Below, piece after piece: positions 33,816 to 43,883 of a stretch of DNA of 64,000 nt. Below the pieces are notes generated by a model. The model did not search any database. It saw only the letters and a list, made by a program, of their open reading frames with translations, and was not told where the DNA came from. Origin of the DNA: Inquilinus sp. Marseille-Q2685 (GTDB lineage Bacteria; Pseudomonadota; Alphaproteobacteria; DSM-16000; Inquilinaceae); contig NZ_CAKAKL010000006.1 in the NCBI RefSeq assembly GCF_916619195.1, positions 1 to 64,000 on the forward strand, given 5' to 3'. Numbering within the stretch: the stretch's first letter is position 1; every line of letters begins with the position of its first letter. The position numbers and the translations under genes are program-made.

Positions 33816-34540
33816 CGGATCTGATCGACATCTCGCCGCCGTTGCACGTCGCCATGGGGGTGTTCCCGGGCGACGCCGCCTTTCGAACGGCGCAGACCTT
33901 CGCGATCAGCCCGGATTGCCCGGTCAATGTCGCCGAGATCGCCATGTCGACCCATTGCGGCGCGCATGCCGACGCACCGCTCCACTACCAGGCGGGCGGC
34001 GCCAGCATCGACGCGCTCGACCTCGCCGCGTTCATCGGACCGGCCCGGGTGATCGATGCCCGCGGCCAAGATCCGCTCTGCCGCTTCGACGACATCGCCG
34101 ATGCGCTCGATGGAGCCCCGCAGCGGCTGCTCCTTCGGCTGATGGATCGTGCGGACCTCGCCGCCTGGCCCGCCGGGTTCCGCTCACTGGCGCCGGACAC
34201 CGTCGAGCGGCTGGCCTTGCGCGGAACGCGCCTGATCGGCGTGGATGTCCCATCGATCGATCCGGAGACGTCGAAGGACCTGCCGTCGCACAAGGTGTGC
34301 CTGGCCTATGATCTGAGAATCCTGGAGAATCTCTGGCTGGCCGACGTCGAGCCCGGCGACTACGAGCTCATTGCCCTTCCCTTGAAGCTGGTCGGGCTCG
34401 ACGCAGCTCCCGTTCGCGCGGTGCTGCGTGCCCCGAGCGCGCATCGCCGGCAGCACGAGCCGGATGCGGCCGGCGCGGATGCGCCCCCCGACAGCGATCA
34501 GGCCAGGGTGCGGCGGATCTCCGCATGCGCCGCCGGATAG
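33812..34540 (+). CDS. kynB: Arylformamidase (kynurenine formamidase)
   Basis: A 242-residue cyclase-family metal hydrolase that turns N-formylkynurenine into kynurenine and formate, downstream of KynA. The zinc-binding block is THCGAHADAPLHY (H48, H52, D54, H58). LIGVDVPSIDPETSKDLPSH and IALPLKLVGLDAAPVRAVL close the normal ~208-residue fold. The last ~33 residues are a polar extension whose final 43 bases overlap the end of the convergent desaturase gene. Coupled to kynA by ATGA. Confidence 0.94.
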   Translation: MTDLIDISPPLHVAMGVFPGDAAFRTAQTFAISPDCPVNVAEIAMSTHCGAHADAPLHYQAGGASIDALDLAAFIGPARVIDARGQDPLCRFDDIADALDGAPQRLLLRLMDRADLAAWPAGFRSLAPDTVERLALRGTRLIGVDVPSIDPETSKDLPSHKVCLAYDLRILENLWLADVEPGDYELIALPLKLVGLDAAPVRAVLRAPSAHRRQHEPDAAGADAPPDSDQARVRRISACAAG

Positions 34541-35385
34541 CCCGGCGACAGCACCGCGAGACGGCCGGAGACCAAAGCGTGCATCCGCGGCAGGGCGTGG
34601 AACGGCACGCCGGGCGCCAGGTGGTGCTCGGTGTGATAGCTGGCGTTCCAGAACAGGAGGCGCAGCACCAGCCCGGCCAGTGTCGTCCGGGTGTTGGCCC
34701 AGCGGTCGCTGCTGCGGACGCAGCCGGAATGCTCGGCCAGCAGCACCCAGCGCAGCAGCGGCTGCGCCAGCACCACCGGCCCGACCCAGAGCAGCAGGGC
34801 CAGGGCGCTGCCGGCGGCGAGGCTGACGGCCGGCACGGCGGCGTAGAGCAGCAGATAGATCCGGGCCTCGGCCGTCACCCGCGGACGGTCGGCCGCCGGG
34901 ATCCAGGGCGAGCGGTCGCGGCCGGCTGCGGTCCGCAGCAGGCCGAGGATCTGGCCGGCCCAATAGGGCAGGCCGGTCAGGATCAGCCGGTAGCGGCCGC
35001 GCGTCAGCGGCTTGGCGCCGATCAGCTCCGGGTCGCGCTCGGGGTCCTGGGTGTGGCGGTGATGCGCCCTGTGGAACAGGCGGAAGCCCTCCGGCGGCAG
35101 CACCAGCAGGAATCCCGCGACCCAGCCGACCAGCCGGGTCAGCCAGAGCGAGCGGAACGGCGTGCGGGGGGTGGTCTCGTGCAACGGGGCGAACAGCGAG
35201 ATCTCGGCGGCGCCGAGCAGCGCCATGGCCGGCCAGACCCACAGGCTGCCGCGCGCCGCCAGCACCAGGCCGATGCCGGCCGCGATCAGCCCGAGATGCC
35301 GGGCCAGCGCCCGCAGGCCCGCCGCGTCCGACCGCCGGGACAGCGCCTTCAGCGCCTCCGGCGGCAATGCCCTGGTCTCCGCCAT
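34498..35385 (-). CDS. Membrane fatty-acid desaturase-like protein
   Basis: A 295-residue membrane enzyme of the fatty-acid desaturase/hydroxylase superfamily. Three histidine clusters that would hold a di-iron centre are visible: HETTPRTPF, HRAHHRHTQDP, and HTEHHLAPGVPFHALP. Hydrophobic helices lie between them. The substrate could be a lipid, carotenoid or small hydrocarbon. It is transcribed alone and overlaps the kynB 3' end by 43 bases. Confidence 0.88.
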   Translation of the reverse strand: MAETRALPPEALKALSRRSDAAGLRALARHLGLIAAGIGLVLAARGSLWVWPAMALLGAAEISLFAPLHETTPRTPFRSLWLTRLVGWVAGFLLVLPPEGFRLFHRAHHRHTQDPERDPELIGAKPLTRGRYRLILTGLPYWAGQILGLLRTAAGRDRSPWIPAADRPRVTAEARIYLLLYAAVPAVSLAAGSALALLLWVGPVVLAQPLLRWVLLAEHSGCVRSSDRWANTRTTLAGLVLRLLFWNASYHTEHHLAPGVPFHALPRMHALVSGRLAVLSPGYPAAHAEIRRTLA

Positions 35386-35433
35386 GTCCCATCCTCGCGC
35401 CGGGTGGCGGTGGGGATCAAGGGCCCAGCCGCC

Positions 35434-36012
35434 CTACCGCCCGAACTCCGGATGGCGGAAGCACCCGACCATGTGGTCGTTGACCAGCCCGGCGGACTGC
35501 ATCAGCGAGTAGCAGACGGTGGAGCCGACGAAGACGAAGCCGCGGCGCTTCATGTCGCGGCTCATCCGGTCGGAGATCCCGCTGGTGGCCGGCATCTCGG
35601 CATGGGTCGTCCAGCGGTTGACCAGGGGCTCGCCGCCGACGAAGGACCAGAGGTAGCGGCCGAAGCCGCCCTCGGCCTCGATCACCGCCAGCGCCGCCCG
35701 GGCGTTGCTGCGCACCGCGTTCAGTTTGGCCCGGTTGCGGATCAGCCCGGCATCGGCCAGCAGCGCCTCGATCTCCGCGTCGGTCATCGCCGCCACCCGG
35801 GCGATGTCGAAGCCGTGGAAGGCGCGCCGATAGTTCGCGCGCCGCTCCAGCACCAGCCGCCAGGACAGGCCGGCCTGGGTGCCCTGCAGGCTGAGATTCT
35901 CGAACAGGGCGCGGTCGTCGCGCTCCGGCGTGCCCCAGTCGCGGTCGTGATAGGCCAGCATCGCCGGCCCGCCATGGGCCCAGGCGCAGCGCGGCAGATC
36001 CGGATCGCTCAT
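35434..36012 (-). CDS. tag: DNA-3-methyladenine glycosylase I
   Basis: A 192-residue base-excision repair enzyme that removes 3-methyladenine from DNA. Characteristic blocks are CAWAHGGPAMLAYHDRDWG, QGTQAGLSWRLVLERRANYR, and the C-terminal zinc-snap/active region CYSLMQSAGLVNDHMVGCFR. It overlaps the upstream PLP enzyme by 4 bases (ATGA). That coupling links genes without an obvious functional relation. Confidence 0.95.
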   Translation of the reverse strand: MSDPDLPRCAWAHGGPAMLAYHDRDWGTPERDDRALFENLSLQGTQAGLSWRLVLERRANYRRAFHGFDIARVAAMTDAEIEALLADAGLIRNRAKLNAVRSNARAALAVIEAEGGFGRYLWSFVGGEPLVNRWTTHAEMPATSGISDRMSRDMKRRGFVFVGSTVCYSLMQSAGLVNDHMVGCFRHPEFGR

Positions 36013-37022
36013 TCGCCCCAATGGATCGGGAAGGTCTCGGGATAGGCGAACAGAGCCGGCGAGCCGCCGGTGTGCAGGAACACCACCACGTCGTCGGGCC
36101 GGAAGCGGCCGGCGCGGATGCCGGCGATCAGCCCGGCCATCGCCTTGCCGGTGTAGACCGGGTCGAGCACGATCGCGTCGCGGCTGGCGGCCAGTTGCAA
36201 CGCCTCGACCATCCCCTCCGTCGGCAGGCCGTAGCCCTCGCCGACCACGCCGTCCTCCAGCACCAGATCCGTGGCCGAGAGCGGAGCCGGCACGCCCAGC
36301 AGCTCCGCCCCGGCCTGCACCAGGCCGGCGACCTTCGGCCGCTGCTCCGCCGCGCTGCGGCTGATGCAGTAGCCGACCGCGGGGACCTTGCTGCCGCCGA
36401 GGGCGAGGCCGAGCGCCAGGCCCGCCTGGGTGCCGCCGCTGCCGCTGGCCAATGCCACATGGGTGAAGGCGACGCCCTGGTCGCGGCCCTGGCGCAGCAG
36501 CTCCTGCGCCGCGTCGACATAGCCCATCAGCCCGAGCGCGTTGGACCCGCCGACCGGGACGACATAGGGCGTGCCGCCTTCCGCCCGGCACTGCTCGGCC
36601 GCGCGCGCCATCTCGGCATCCGCGTCGGCGGTGCCGGGGTGCAGCTCGATCCGCGCCCCGAACAGCTCGTCGAGCATCAGGTTGCCGCTCGAGTGATAGG
36701 CGGGGTCGCGCCCGGCCACCGCGTCGGTCAGGACCAGGACGCAGTCGAGGCCCAGCCGGGCCGCGGCCGCCGCGGTCTGCCGGGCGTGGTTCGACTGCGG
36801 TCCGCCGGCGGTGATGATGGTGTCGGCGCCCTGCGCCAGCGCGTCGCCGAGCAGGAATTCCAGCTTGCGCACCTTGTTGCCGCCCAGCGCCAGGCCGGTG
36901 CAGTCGTCGCGCTTGATCCAGAGCCGCGGCCCTCCCAACGCCTCCGTCAGCCGCGGCAACGGCTCAAGCGGCGTCGGCGCGTGCTGCAGGCGGAGGCGCG
37001 GCAGCTGGTCCAGCGGTGGCAT
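36009..37022 (-). CDS. D-cysteine desulfhydrase / ACC-deaminase-type PLP enzyme
   Basis: A 337-residue fold-type II PLP enzyme. The PLP lysine is K50 in GLALGGNKVRKLEF, the phosphate-loop block is SGSGGTQAGLALG, and QSNHARQTAAAAA is the conserved Asn/His helix. Family members degrade D-cysteine to pyruvate, sulfide and ammonia, or deaminate ACC. The distinguishing residues are not decisive by eye, although the sequence looks more like desulfhydrase. The downstream tag gene is translationally coupled to it. Confidence 0.88.
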   Translation of the reverse strand: MPPLDQLPRLRLQHAPTPLEPLPRLTEALGGPRLWIKRDDCTGLALGGNKVRKLEFLLGDALAQGADTIITAGGPQSNHARQTAAAAARLGLDCVLVLTDAVAGRDPAYHSSGNLMLDELFGARIELHPGTADADAEMARAAEQCRAEGGTPYVVPVGGSNALGLMGYVDAAQELLRQGRDQGVAFTHVALASGSGGTQAGLALGLALGGSKVPAVGYCISRSAAEQRPKVAGLVQAGAELLGVPAPLSATDLVLEDGVVGEGYGLPTEGMVEALQLAASRDAIVLDPVYTGKAMAGLIAGIRAGRFRPDDVVVFLHTGGSPALFAYPETFPIHWGE

Positions 37023-37121
37023 CGGATCCGTCCCTGAGGCGCGGCCCCGGACGGCCGCTATGCGCTGGATAGCATGGCGGGCACGCGGTGCGAATGGTCG
37101 AGACCCCGGTTCCAGCTTGCC

Positions 37122-37170
37122 CTGTCATCCTCCCCCTCCCCTTGCGGGAGGGGGCAAGGGGGAAGGACAG
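37122..37170. repeat. Extragenic palindrome (CCCTCCCC/GGGAGGG family)
   Basis: An imperfect inverted repeat built on the CTCCCCTTGCGGGAGGGG core shared with copies at 1-37, 40389-40429 and 40820-40860. It sits between the ABC exporter stop and the PLP-enzyme start. Confidence 0.7.
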
Positions 37171-37194
37171 GAAGGCAGGCCGGCTATTCAAGCC

Positions 37195-38994
<1,800 letters not shown>

Positions 38995-39287
38995 CAGATC
39001 TCCTGCGTTGTCTTCATCCACCACGGACGGCGTGCTTCCGCCGCCTTGAGAGTCCTGGCGCGCCACACCGACAGATGACAGCGCATCGCTGCACTGCACC
39101 TGATCTATGCGCACCCCACAGAACATTATCGAGCCGGAGTCGGAACCTTTTGCCGTTCCGATTGTCTGTGGTCATCGAGTGCCCGTTGCCGCGGAAGCAC
39201 CTGAAGAAGAGCAGCGCCGCATTGTTGCGCCGCAGCGCCGCCGGTGATGTCAGACAAACCCCCATCTGCGGAGGGAGTTCCATCCAC

Positions 39288-40358
39288 ATGCGAATCGCGC
39301 AGGTCGCCCCGCTGTTCGAAGCGGTTCCCCCCAAGCTCTATGGCGGCACCGAACGCGTCGTGTCCTTTCTCACGGAAGAGCTCGTCGCCCTCGGCCACGA
39401 CGTCACATTGTTCGCCAGCGGCGATTCCGTGACCTCCGCCAAGCTCGAAGCCTGCTGGCCCCGCGCCATGCGGCTCGACGCCTCGGTGCGCGACTGGATC
39501 GCGCCCCATATGCACATGTTCGAGCAGGTGTACCGGCGGTCGGACGAGTTCGACATCGTCCACTGTCATCTCGACTATTTCCCGTTCTCGCTGTTCAGCC
39601 GCGGCGACGTGCCGTTCGTGACCACGCTGCACGGCCGGCTGGACCTGCCCGAGCTGCACCCGATGTTCGAGACCTTCTCGCATGTGCCGGTGGTCTCGAT
39701 CTCCGACGCCCAGCGCCGGCCGATGCCGAAGGCCGGCTGGATCGCCACCGTGCATCACGGCCTGCCGGCGCAGCTGCTGTCGCCGGTGCCGATGGAGCGC
39801 GGCTATCTCGCCTTCCTCGGCCGCATCGCGCCGGAGAAGCGGGTCGACCGGGCGATCGAGATCGCGGCGAAGAGCGGCCTGCCGCTGAAGATCGCGGCCA
39901 AGGTCGACAAGGCCGACCAGGAGTATTTCGACGCCGAGATCAAGCCGCTCTTGGCCCGGTCGCCGCATGTCGACTTCATCGGCGAGATCGACGATTCGCA
40001 GAAATCGGCCTTCCTCAGCGGCGCCATCGGCCTCCTGGTGCCGATCGACTGGCCGGAGCCCTTCGGCCTGGTGATGATCGAGGCGATGGCCTGCGGCACG
40101 CCGGTCGTGGCCTACAACCGAGGCTCGGTGCCGGAGATCGTCGACGAGGGCGTCACCGGCTTCATCGTCGAGGACGAGATCGGCGCGGTGGCGGCGGTGC
40201 AGCGCCTGTCCGAGCTGTCGAACGCCCGCATCCGCGAGGTCTTCGACCAGCGCTTCCCCGCCCGCCGCATGGCCCAGGACTATCTCGCGATCTATGAGGG
40301 CTTGCAGGCGGTCGAGGCCCCGAAGAAGCCCGCCGTGCTGCGCGCGGTGGCGAACTGA
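39288..40358 (+). CDS. GT4-family glycosyltransferase
   Basis: A 356-residue GT-B glycosyltransferase. The N-terminal half opens MRIAQVAPLFEAVPPKLYGG with the phosphate loop, and VPFVTTLHGRLDLPEL follows. The C-terminal half has AFLGRIAPEKRVDRAIEIAA and the donor-binding EPFGLVMIEAMACGTPVVAY (E-x7-E). It transfers a sugar from a nucleotide donor; acceptor and polymer are unknown. The ATG at 39288 has a GGAGGGA site. Diverges from the ABC exporter. The locus may be a small surface-glycan or trehalose-like unit, but nothing else supports that. Confidence 0.93.
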   Translation: MRIAQVAPLFEAVPPKLYGGTERVVSFLTEELVALGHDVTLFASGDSVTSAKLEACWPRAMRLDASVRDWIAPHMHMFEQVYRRSDEFDIVHCHLDYFPFSLFSRGDVPFVTTLHGRLDLPELHPMFETFSHVPVVSISDAQRRPMPKAGWIATVHHGLPAQLLSPVPMERGYLAFLGRIAPEKRVDRAIEIAAKSGLPLKIAAKVDKADQEYFDAEIKPLLARSPHVDFIGEIDDSQKSAFLSGAIGLLVPIDWPEPFGLVMIEAMACGTPVVAYNRGSVPEIVDEGVTGFIVEDEIGAVAAVQRLSELSNARIREVFDQRFPARRMAQDYLAIYEGLQAVEAPKKPAVLRAVAN

Positions 40359-40388
40359 GGGGGCTCTGGTCACGACCCGCCCTCTTTC

Positions 40389-40429
40389 ATCCTCCCCCTC
40401 CCCTTGCGGGAGGGGTAGGGGGAGGGGGT
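40389..40429. repeat. Extragenic palindrome, left flank of DUF559 gene
   Basis: CCTCCCCCTCCCCTTGCGGG and onward, an imperfect inverted repeat of the same family as 1-37. It is almost exactly the reverse complement of the copy at 40820-40860 on the other side of the DUF559 gene. Confidence 0.75.
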
Positions 40430-40450
40430 CCGCCGCCGCCCGAACCGGCC

Positions 40451-40798
40451 TCAGGATAAATCCGTCGGCCCGCCCGCCAACACCCCCGCAATCGTATCGA
40501 CGACATCCGGCAGGCGATCGACGATCTGGTCATTGGTGAAGCGGATGACCCGGAACCCTTGGCCTTCCAACCATCGCGTCCGTCTCTCGTCCGCCTCGGC
40601 CGTCAGCTCATGCGACGCCCCGTCGACCTCGATCACAAGGCGCGCCGGCAGGGAGACGAAGTCGACGACATAGAGGCCAAGCCTGAACTGCCGCCGGAAC
40701 CGGAGGTCTCCGATCTTCTTGCCGCGCAGCTGCCGCCATAACAGGCGCTCAGCTTCGGTCGGGTTCTGCCGCAGGGACCGGACGAAGGAATCGGCCAT
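40451..40798 (-). CDS. DUF559 (Vsr-like) endonuclease-domain protein
   Basis: A 115-residue single-domain protein. The restriction-like fold is visible as LRFRRQFRLGLYVVDFVSLP followed by ARLVIEVDGASHE. D46 and E57-x-D59 could be the metal-binding acidic residues of a PD-(D/E)XK-type nuclease. The N-terminus NPTEAERLLWRQLRGKKIG is typical of DUF559. Function is unproven for the family. It is flanked on both sides by inverted copies of a dispersed palindrome, which suggests that gene and repeats travel together. Confidence 0.88.
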   Translation of the reverse strand: MADSFVRSLRQNPTEAERLLWRQLRGKKIGDLRFRRQFRLGLYVVDFVSLPARLVIEVDGASHELTAEADERRTRWLEGQGFRVIRFTNDQIVDRLPDVVDTIAGVLAGGPTDLS

Positions 40799-40819
40799 CG
40801 GAGCACGCCGGTGAGAACA

Positions 40820-40860
40820 CCCCTCCCCCTACCCCCTCCCGCAAGGGGAGGGGGAGGACG
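40820..40860. repeat. Extragenic palindrome, right flank of DUF559 gene
   Basis: CCCCTCCCCCTACCCCCTCC and onward through GCAAGGGGAGGGGGAGGAC, nearly the reverse complement of 40389-40429. The pair brackets the DUF559 gene as inverted repeats 22 bases from each end. Confidence 0.75.
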
Positions 40861-40898
40861 AATTGTGCAGTGATGGCGCACAGGATTCCAGCCCCGCC

Positions 40899-41984
40899 TC
40901 ACCCCGGCGGCCGGGTCGAACCGCGGATGACCAGCTCGGTCGGCAGCAGGTGGCGGTCGGGCGGGATGGTGGCGCCGTCGGCGACGGCGTCGAGCAGCAG
41001 CCGGGCCGCGGCGGCGCCCTTGTCGAACAGCGGCTGGCGGACCGTGGTCAGGGCCGGGCGCACCAGCGCCGCGCGCGGGATGTCGTCGAATCCCGCGACC
41101 GACAGGTCTTCCGGCACCCTGAGGCCCAGCGACCGCGCCGCCTCGATCGCGCCGATCGCCAGCCGGTCGGACATCGCCAGGATGGCGGTCGGCCGGTCCG
41201 GCCGGCGCAGCAGCGACAGCGCCGCGTCGCGGCCATACGCCTCGCTCGACGCCGGCCGCTCCTCCACCGGCACCGAATCCGGGTCGATGCCGGCAGCGGC
41301 GATCGCCTCGACATAGCCGTCCAGCCGGTCGACGCTGGTGCGGAAGGTCATCTTCGTCCGCCGCGCGGCGTCGAGCGGCCCGACATAGCCGTCGACCGCC
41401 GATTCCAGCGTGATGATGCCGAGCCGGCGGTGGCCGAGCCCGACCACGTGCTGCGCCACCCGCCGGGCGGCGCCGCGGTCGTCGATGCCGACGAAGGCCA
41501 CGCCGTCCGGCACCTGGTTGTCGATCGCCACCACCGGCAGGCCCCGGCGCAGCAGCGGCGCCCAGGCCTCCGCCCCGTTCAGGAAGCCGTAGACCAGGAA
41601 GCCGTCGACCGCGGCGCGGTGGATGGCGCTGCGGCTGGCCGGGCTCTTCACCGCCGGCAGGATCAGGAGGCCTGAGCGCGCCTTCTCGCAGGCGCTGGCG
41701 ATGCCGCGCAGCATGCCGACCGCCGCCGGGTCGTCGAAGGCGAAGGGCAGCGTCTCGTGGAACAGCAGGCCGATCGCCTCCGCCTTGCCGGTGCGCAGCA
41801 TCCGCGCCGCCGGGTTCGGCCCGTGCCCCCCCATCGCCCGGGCCGCCGCCATGATCCGGTCGCGCAGCTCGGCCGACAGCTGGTCCGGCCGGTTGAAGGC
41901 GTTCGACACGGTGGTGCGCGACACACCGACCGCCGCCGCGATGTCCAGCAGCGTGCCCCGCCGCTTCTCCGGTCCGTCCGTCAT
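40899..41984 (-). CDS. LacI-family repressor of the alpha-glucoside locus
   Basis: A 361-residue regulator. The N-terminal LacI helix-turn-helix and hinge are LLDIAAAVGVSRTTVSNAFN then RPDQLSAELRDRIMAAARAM. The rest is a sugar-binding-protein-like effector domain. It diverges from the GH13 gene, and the shared spacer contains two perfect palindromes suited to LacI dimers. By position and family it probably represses the sugar-uptake operon and responds to the imported sugar or a derivative. Confidence 0.93.
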   Translation of the reverse strand: MTDGPEKRRGTLLDIAAAVGVSRTTVSNAFNRPDQLSAELRDRIMAAARAMGGHGPNPAARMLRTGKAEAIGLLFHETLPFAFDDPAAVGMLRGIASACEKARSGLLILPAVKSPASRSAIHRAAVDGFLVYGFLNGAEAWAPLLRRGLPVVAIDNQVPDGVAFVGIDDRGAARRVAQHVVGLGHRRLGIITLESAVDGYVGPLDAARRTKMTFRTSVDRLDGYVEAIAAAGIDPDSVPVEERPASSEAYGRDAALSLLRRPDRPTAILAMSDRLAIGAIEAARSLGLRVPEDLSVAGFDDIPRAALVRPALTTVRQPLFDKGAAAARLLLDAVADGATIPPDRHLLPTELVIRGSTRPPG

Positions 41985-42005
41985 GGGACCACCCTAAAGA
42001 CTCCC

Positions 42006-42021
42006 TCTTGATCGATCAAGA
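42006..42021. promoter_or_regulatory. Putative LacI operator 1 (TCTTGATCGATCAAGA)
   Basis: A perfect 16-base palindrome with the central CG typical of LacI-family operators. It is 21 bases from the repressor start and 95 from the GH13 start, well placed to repress both directions. Confidence 0.65.
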
Positions 42022-42041
42022 AACCCTCGATACTGTAAAAA

Positions 42042-42055
42042 CTGAATGCATTCAG
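42042..42055. promoter_or_regulatory. Putative LacI operator 2 (CTGAATGCATTCAG)
   Basis: A perfect 14-base palindrome 20 bases from operator 1. The TGAAT/ATTCA arms suit a LacI-type dimer, though the centre is GC rather than CG, so it may bind another regulator. It could serve as an auxiliary site. Confidence 0.5.
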
Positions 42056-42115
42056 AGGACCGCGACGCAGCGGCAGCTCGCGGCTCGGATGCAGGCGGAC
42101 AGGCGGAGGGGACGA

Positions 42116-43756
42116 ATGCGCGAATGGTGGCGCGGCGCGGTGATGTACCAGATCTACCCGCGCAGCTTTCTGGACACCAATGGCGACGGCATCGGCGATC
42201 TGGCCGGCATCACCGCCAGGCTCGACTACATCGCCGATCTCGGCGTCGACGGGATCTGGATCTCGCCCTTCTTCACCTCGCCGATGAAGGATTTCGGCTA
42301 CGACGTGTCGGATTACCGCGACGTCGACCCGATGTTCGGCACGCTGGCCGATTTCGACCGGCTGGTCGAGAAGGCGCACGCCCTGGGGCTGAAGGTGATC
42401 ATCGACCAGGTGATCAGCCACACCTCCGACCAGCATCCCTGGTTCGCCGAGAGCCGGGCCAGCCGCGACAACCCCAAGGCCGACTGGTTCGTCTGGGCCA
42501 ACCCGAAGCCGGACGGCAACCCGCCGAACAACTGGCTGTCGATCTTCGGCGGCTCGGCCTGGCAGTGGGACACCCGCCGGCGCCAGTACTACATGCACAA
42601 TTTCCTGGTGCAGCAGCCGGACCTGAACCTGCACAACCCAGAGGTGCAGGAGGCGGTGCTGGCGGCGCTGGAGTTCTGGCTGCAGCGCGGCGCCGACGGC
42701 TTCCGCCTGGACACCGCGAACTTCTACATGCACGACCGGCTGCTGCGCGACAATCCGGGCAAGCCGGCGGACCGGGCGCCGACCGGGGACGACCGGGCGG
42801 ACAACCCCTACTACATGCAGCTGCATCTCTACGACAAGTCGCAGCCGGAGAACCTGATGTTCCTGCGCCGGCTGCGGGCGCTGATGGACCGCTATCCGGA
42901 CCGGATGGCGGTGGCCGAGATCGGCGACGACGACCCGATCGGCCGGACCGCGGAATACGTCCAGGCCGACCTGCTGCACACCGCCTACAATTTCAGCCTG
43001 CTGAACGACAATTTCAGCGCGGCGCACATCGCCACGGCGCTGACCGCCTTCGAGGCGGCGACCACCGACGGCTGGCCGTCCTGGGCCTTCTCCAACCACG
43101 ACGTCAAACGAGTCCTGACCCGCTGGGGCGGCGCCGCGGCCGACCCGAGACTGGCGCGCCTGCTGATCGCGCTGCTGACCTCGCTGCGCGGCACAGCCTT
43201 CCTGTACCAGGGCGAGGAGCTGGGCTTGCCCGAGGCCGACGTGCCCTATGAGAGGCTGCAGGACCCCTACGGCATCACCTTCTGGCCGGACTACAAGGGC
43301 CGGGACGGCTGCCGCACCCCGATGCCGTGGGAGGCCGAGGCGCCCCAGGCCGGCTTCTCCACCGCCGAGCCCTGGCTGCCGATCCCCGAGGCGCATCGCC
43401 GCCTGGCCGTGGGCGCCCAGGCCGGCGACCCCGAGTCGACCCTGGCCTTCACCCGGCAGTTCCTGCGATGGCGCCGCAGCCGCCCGGCCTTTGCCGCCGG
43501 ATCGCTGCGCTTCCTCGACACCGCCGACGGTGTCCTCGCCTTCGAGCGGCGGCTGGAGGATGAGCGCATCCTCTGCGTCTTCAACCTGACCGGCGAGACC
43601 CGGATCTGGACCGCACCGCCGGCCGAGATCGCGCCGACCGACGCGCCGGGGCTGGGGGCGAAGCTGGACGGCGGCCGGGTGGCGCTGCCGCCCTATGCCG
43701 CCTTCTTCGGCGCCCTGGCGGCCGAGGCGGTGCAGCCGGAACGAAGCGCGGCCTGA
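42116..43756 (+). CDS. GH13 alpha-glucosidase
   Basis: A 546-residue cytoplasmic (no signal peptide) glycoside hydrolase that should hydrolyse alpha-1,4- or alpha-1,6-glucosides such as maltose, isomaltose, sucrose or trehalulose. The catalytic TIM barrel has MYQIYPRSFLDTNGDGIGDL, the nucleophile D199 in GFRLDTANF, the acid E268 in VAEIGDDD, and the third acid D329 in FSNHDVKR. The start was chosen at 42116 for the GGAGGGGACGA site. The binding protein and permeases follow on the same strand, so the enzyme probably acts on the imported sugar, as in the rhizobial agl/thu systems. Confidence 0.93.
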   Translation: MREWWRGAVMYQIYPRSFLDTNGDGIGDLAGITARLDYIADLGVDGIWISPFFTSPMKDFGYDVSDYRDVDPMFGTLADFDRLVEKAHALGLKVIIDQVISHTSDQHPWFAESRASRDNPKADWFVWANPKPDGNPPNNWLSIFGGSAWQWDTRRRQYYMHNFLVQQPDLNLHNPEVQEAVLAALEFWLQRGADGFRLDTANFYMHDRLLRDNPGKPADRAPTGDDRADNPYYMQLHLYDKSQPENLMFLRRLRALMDRYPDRMAVAEIGDDDPIGRTAEYVQADLLHTAYNFSLLNDNFSAAHIATALTAFEAATTDGWPSWAFSNHDVKRVLTRWGGAAADPRLARLLIALLTSLRGTAFLYQGEELGLPEADVPYERLQDPYGITFWPDYKGRDGCRTPMPWEAEAPQAGFSTAEPWLPIPEAHRRLAVGAQAGDPESTLAFTRQFLRWRRSRPAFAAGSLRFLDTADGVLAFERRLEDERILCVFNLTGETRIWTAPPAEIAPTDAPGLGAKLDGGRVALPPYAAFFGALAAEAVQPERSAA

Positions 43757-43786
43757 CAACGTTCGGTTCAAGAATAATTTCATTTC

Positions 43787-43814
43787 GACTCGCCAGGGGC
43801 CGCCCTGGCGAGTC
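43787..43814 (+). other. Strong intergenic hairpin between GH13 and binding-protein genes
   Basis: Perfect 12-base arms GACTCGCCAGGG / CCCTGGCGAGTC with a GCCG loop. No T-run follows, so it is more likely an mRNA-stabilising or processing structure, of the type seen next to highly expressed binding-protein genes, than a terminator. Confidence 0.6.
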
Positions 43815-43883
43815 ACCCTTTGCCCAAGACGAGCGCGGGGGACCCGCCCGGTCTTCCCGCTGCCACAAGCAGAAGGAGGAGAC

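Noticed and set aside
39141-39160. EcfG general-stress promoter (GGAAC element)
   Set aside because: GGAAC is present but no CGTT follows at 16-17 bases; the sequence is instead a CGGAAC-N8-GTTCCG dyad.
42008-42115. TTG start upstream of the GH13 gene
   Set aside because: It lies inside the palindromic operator region and adds 36 non-family residues; the ATG at 42116 has a strong ribosome site.
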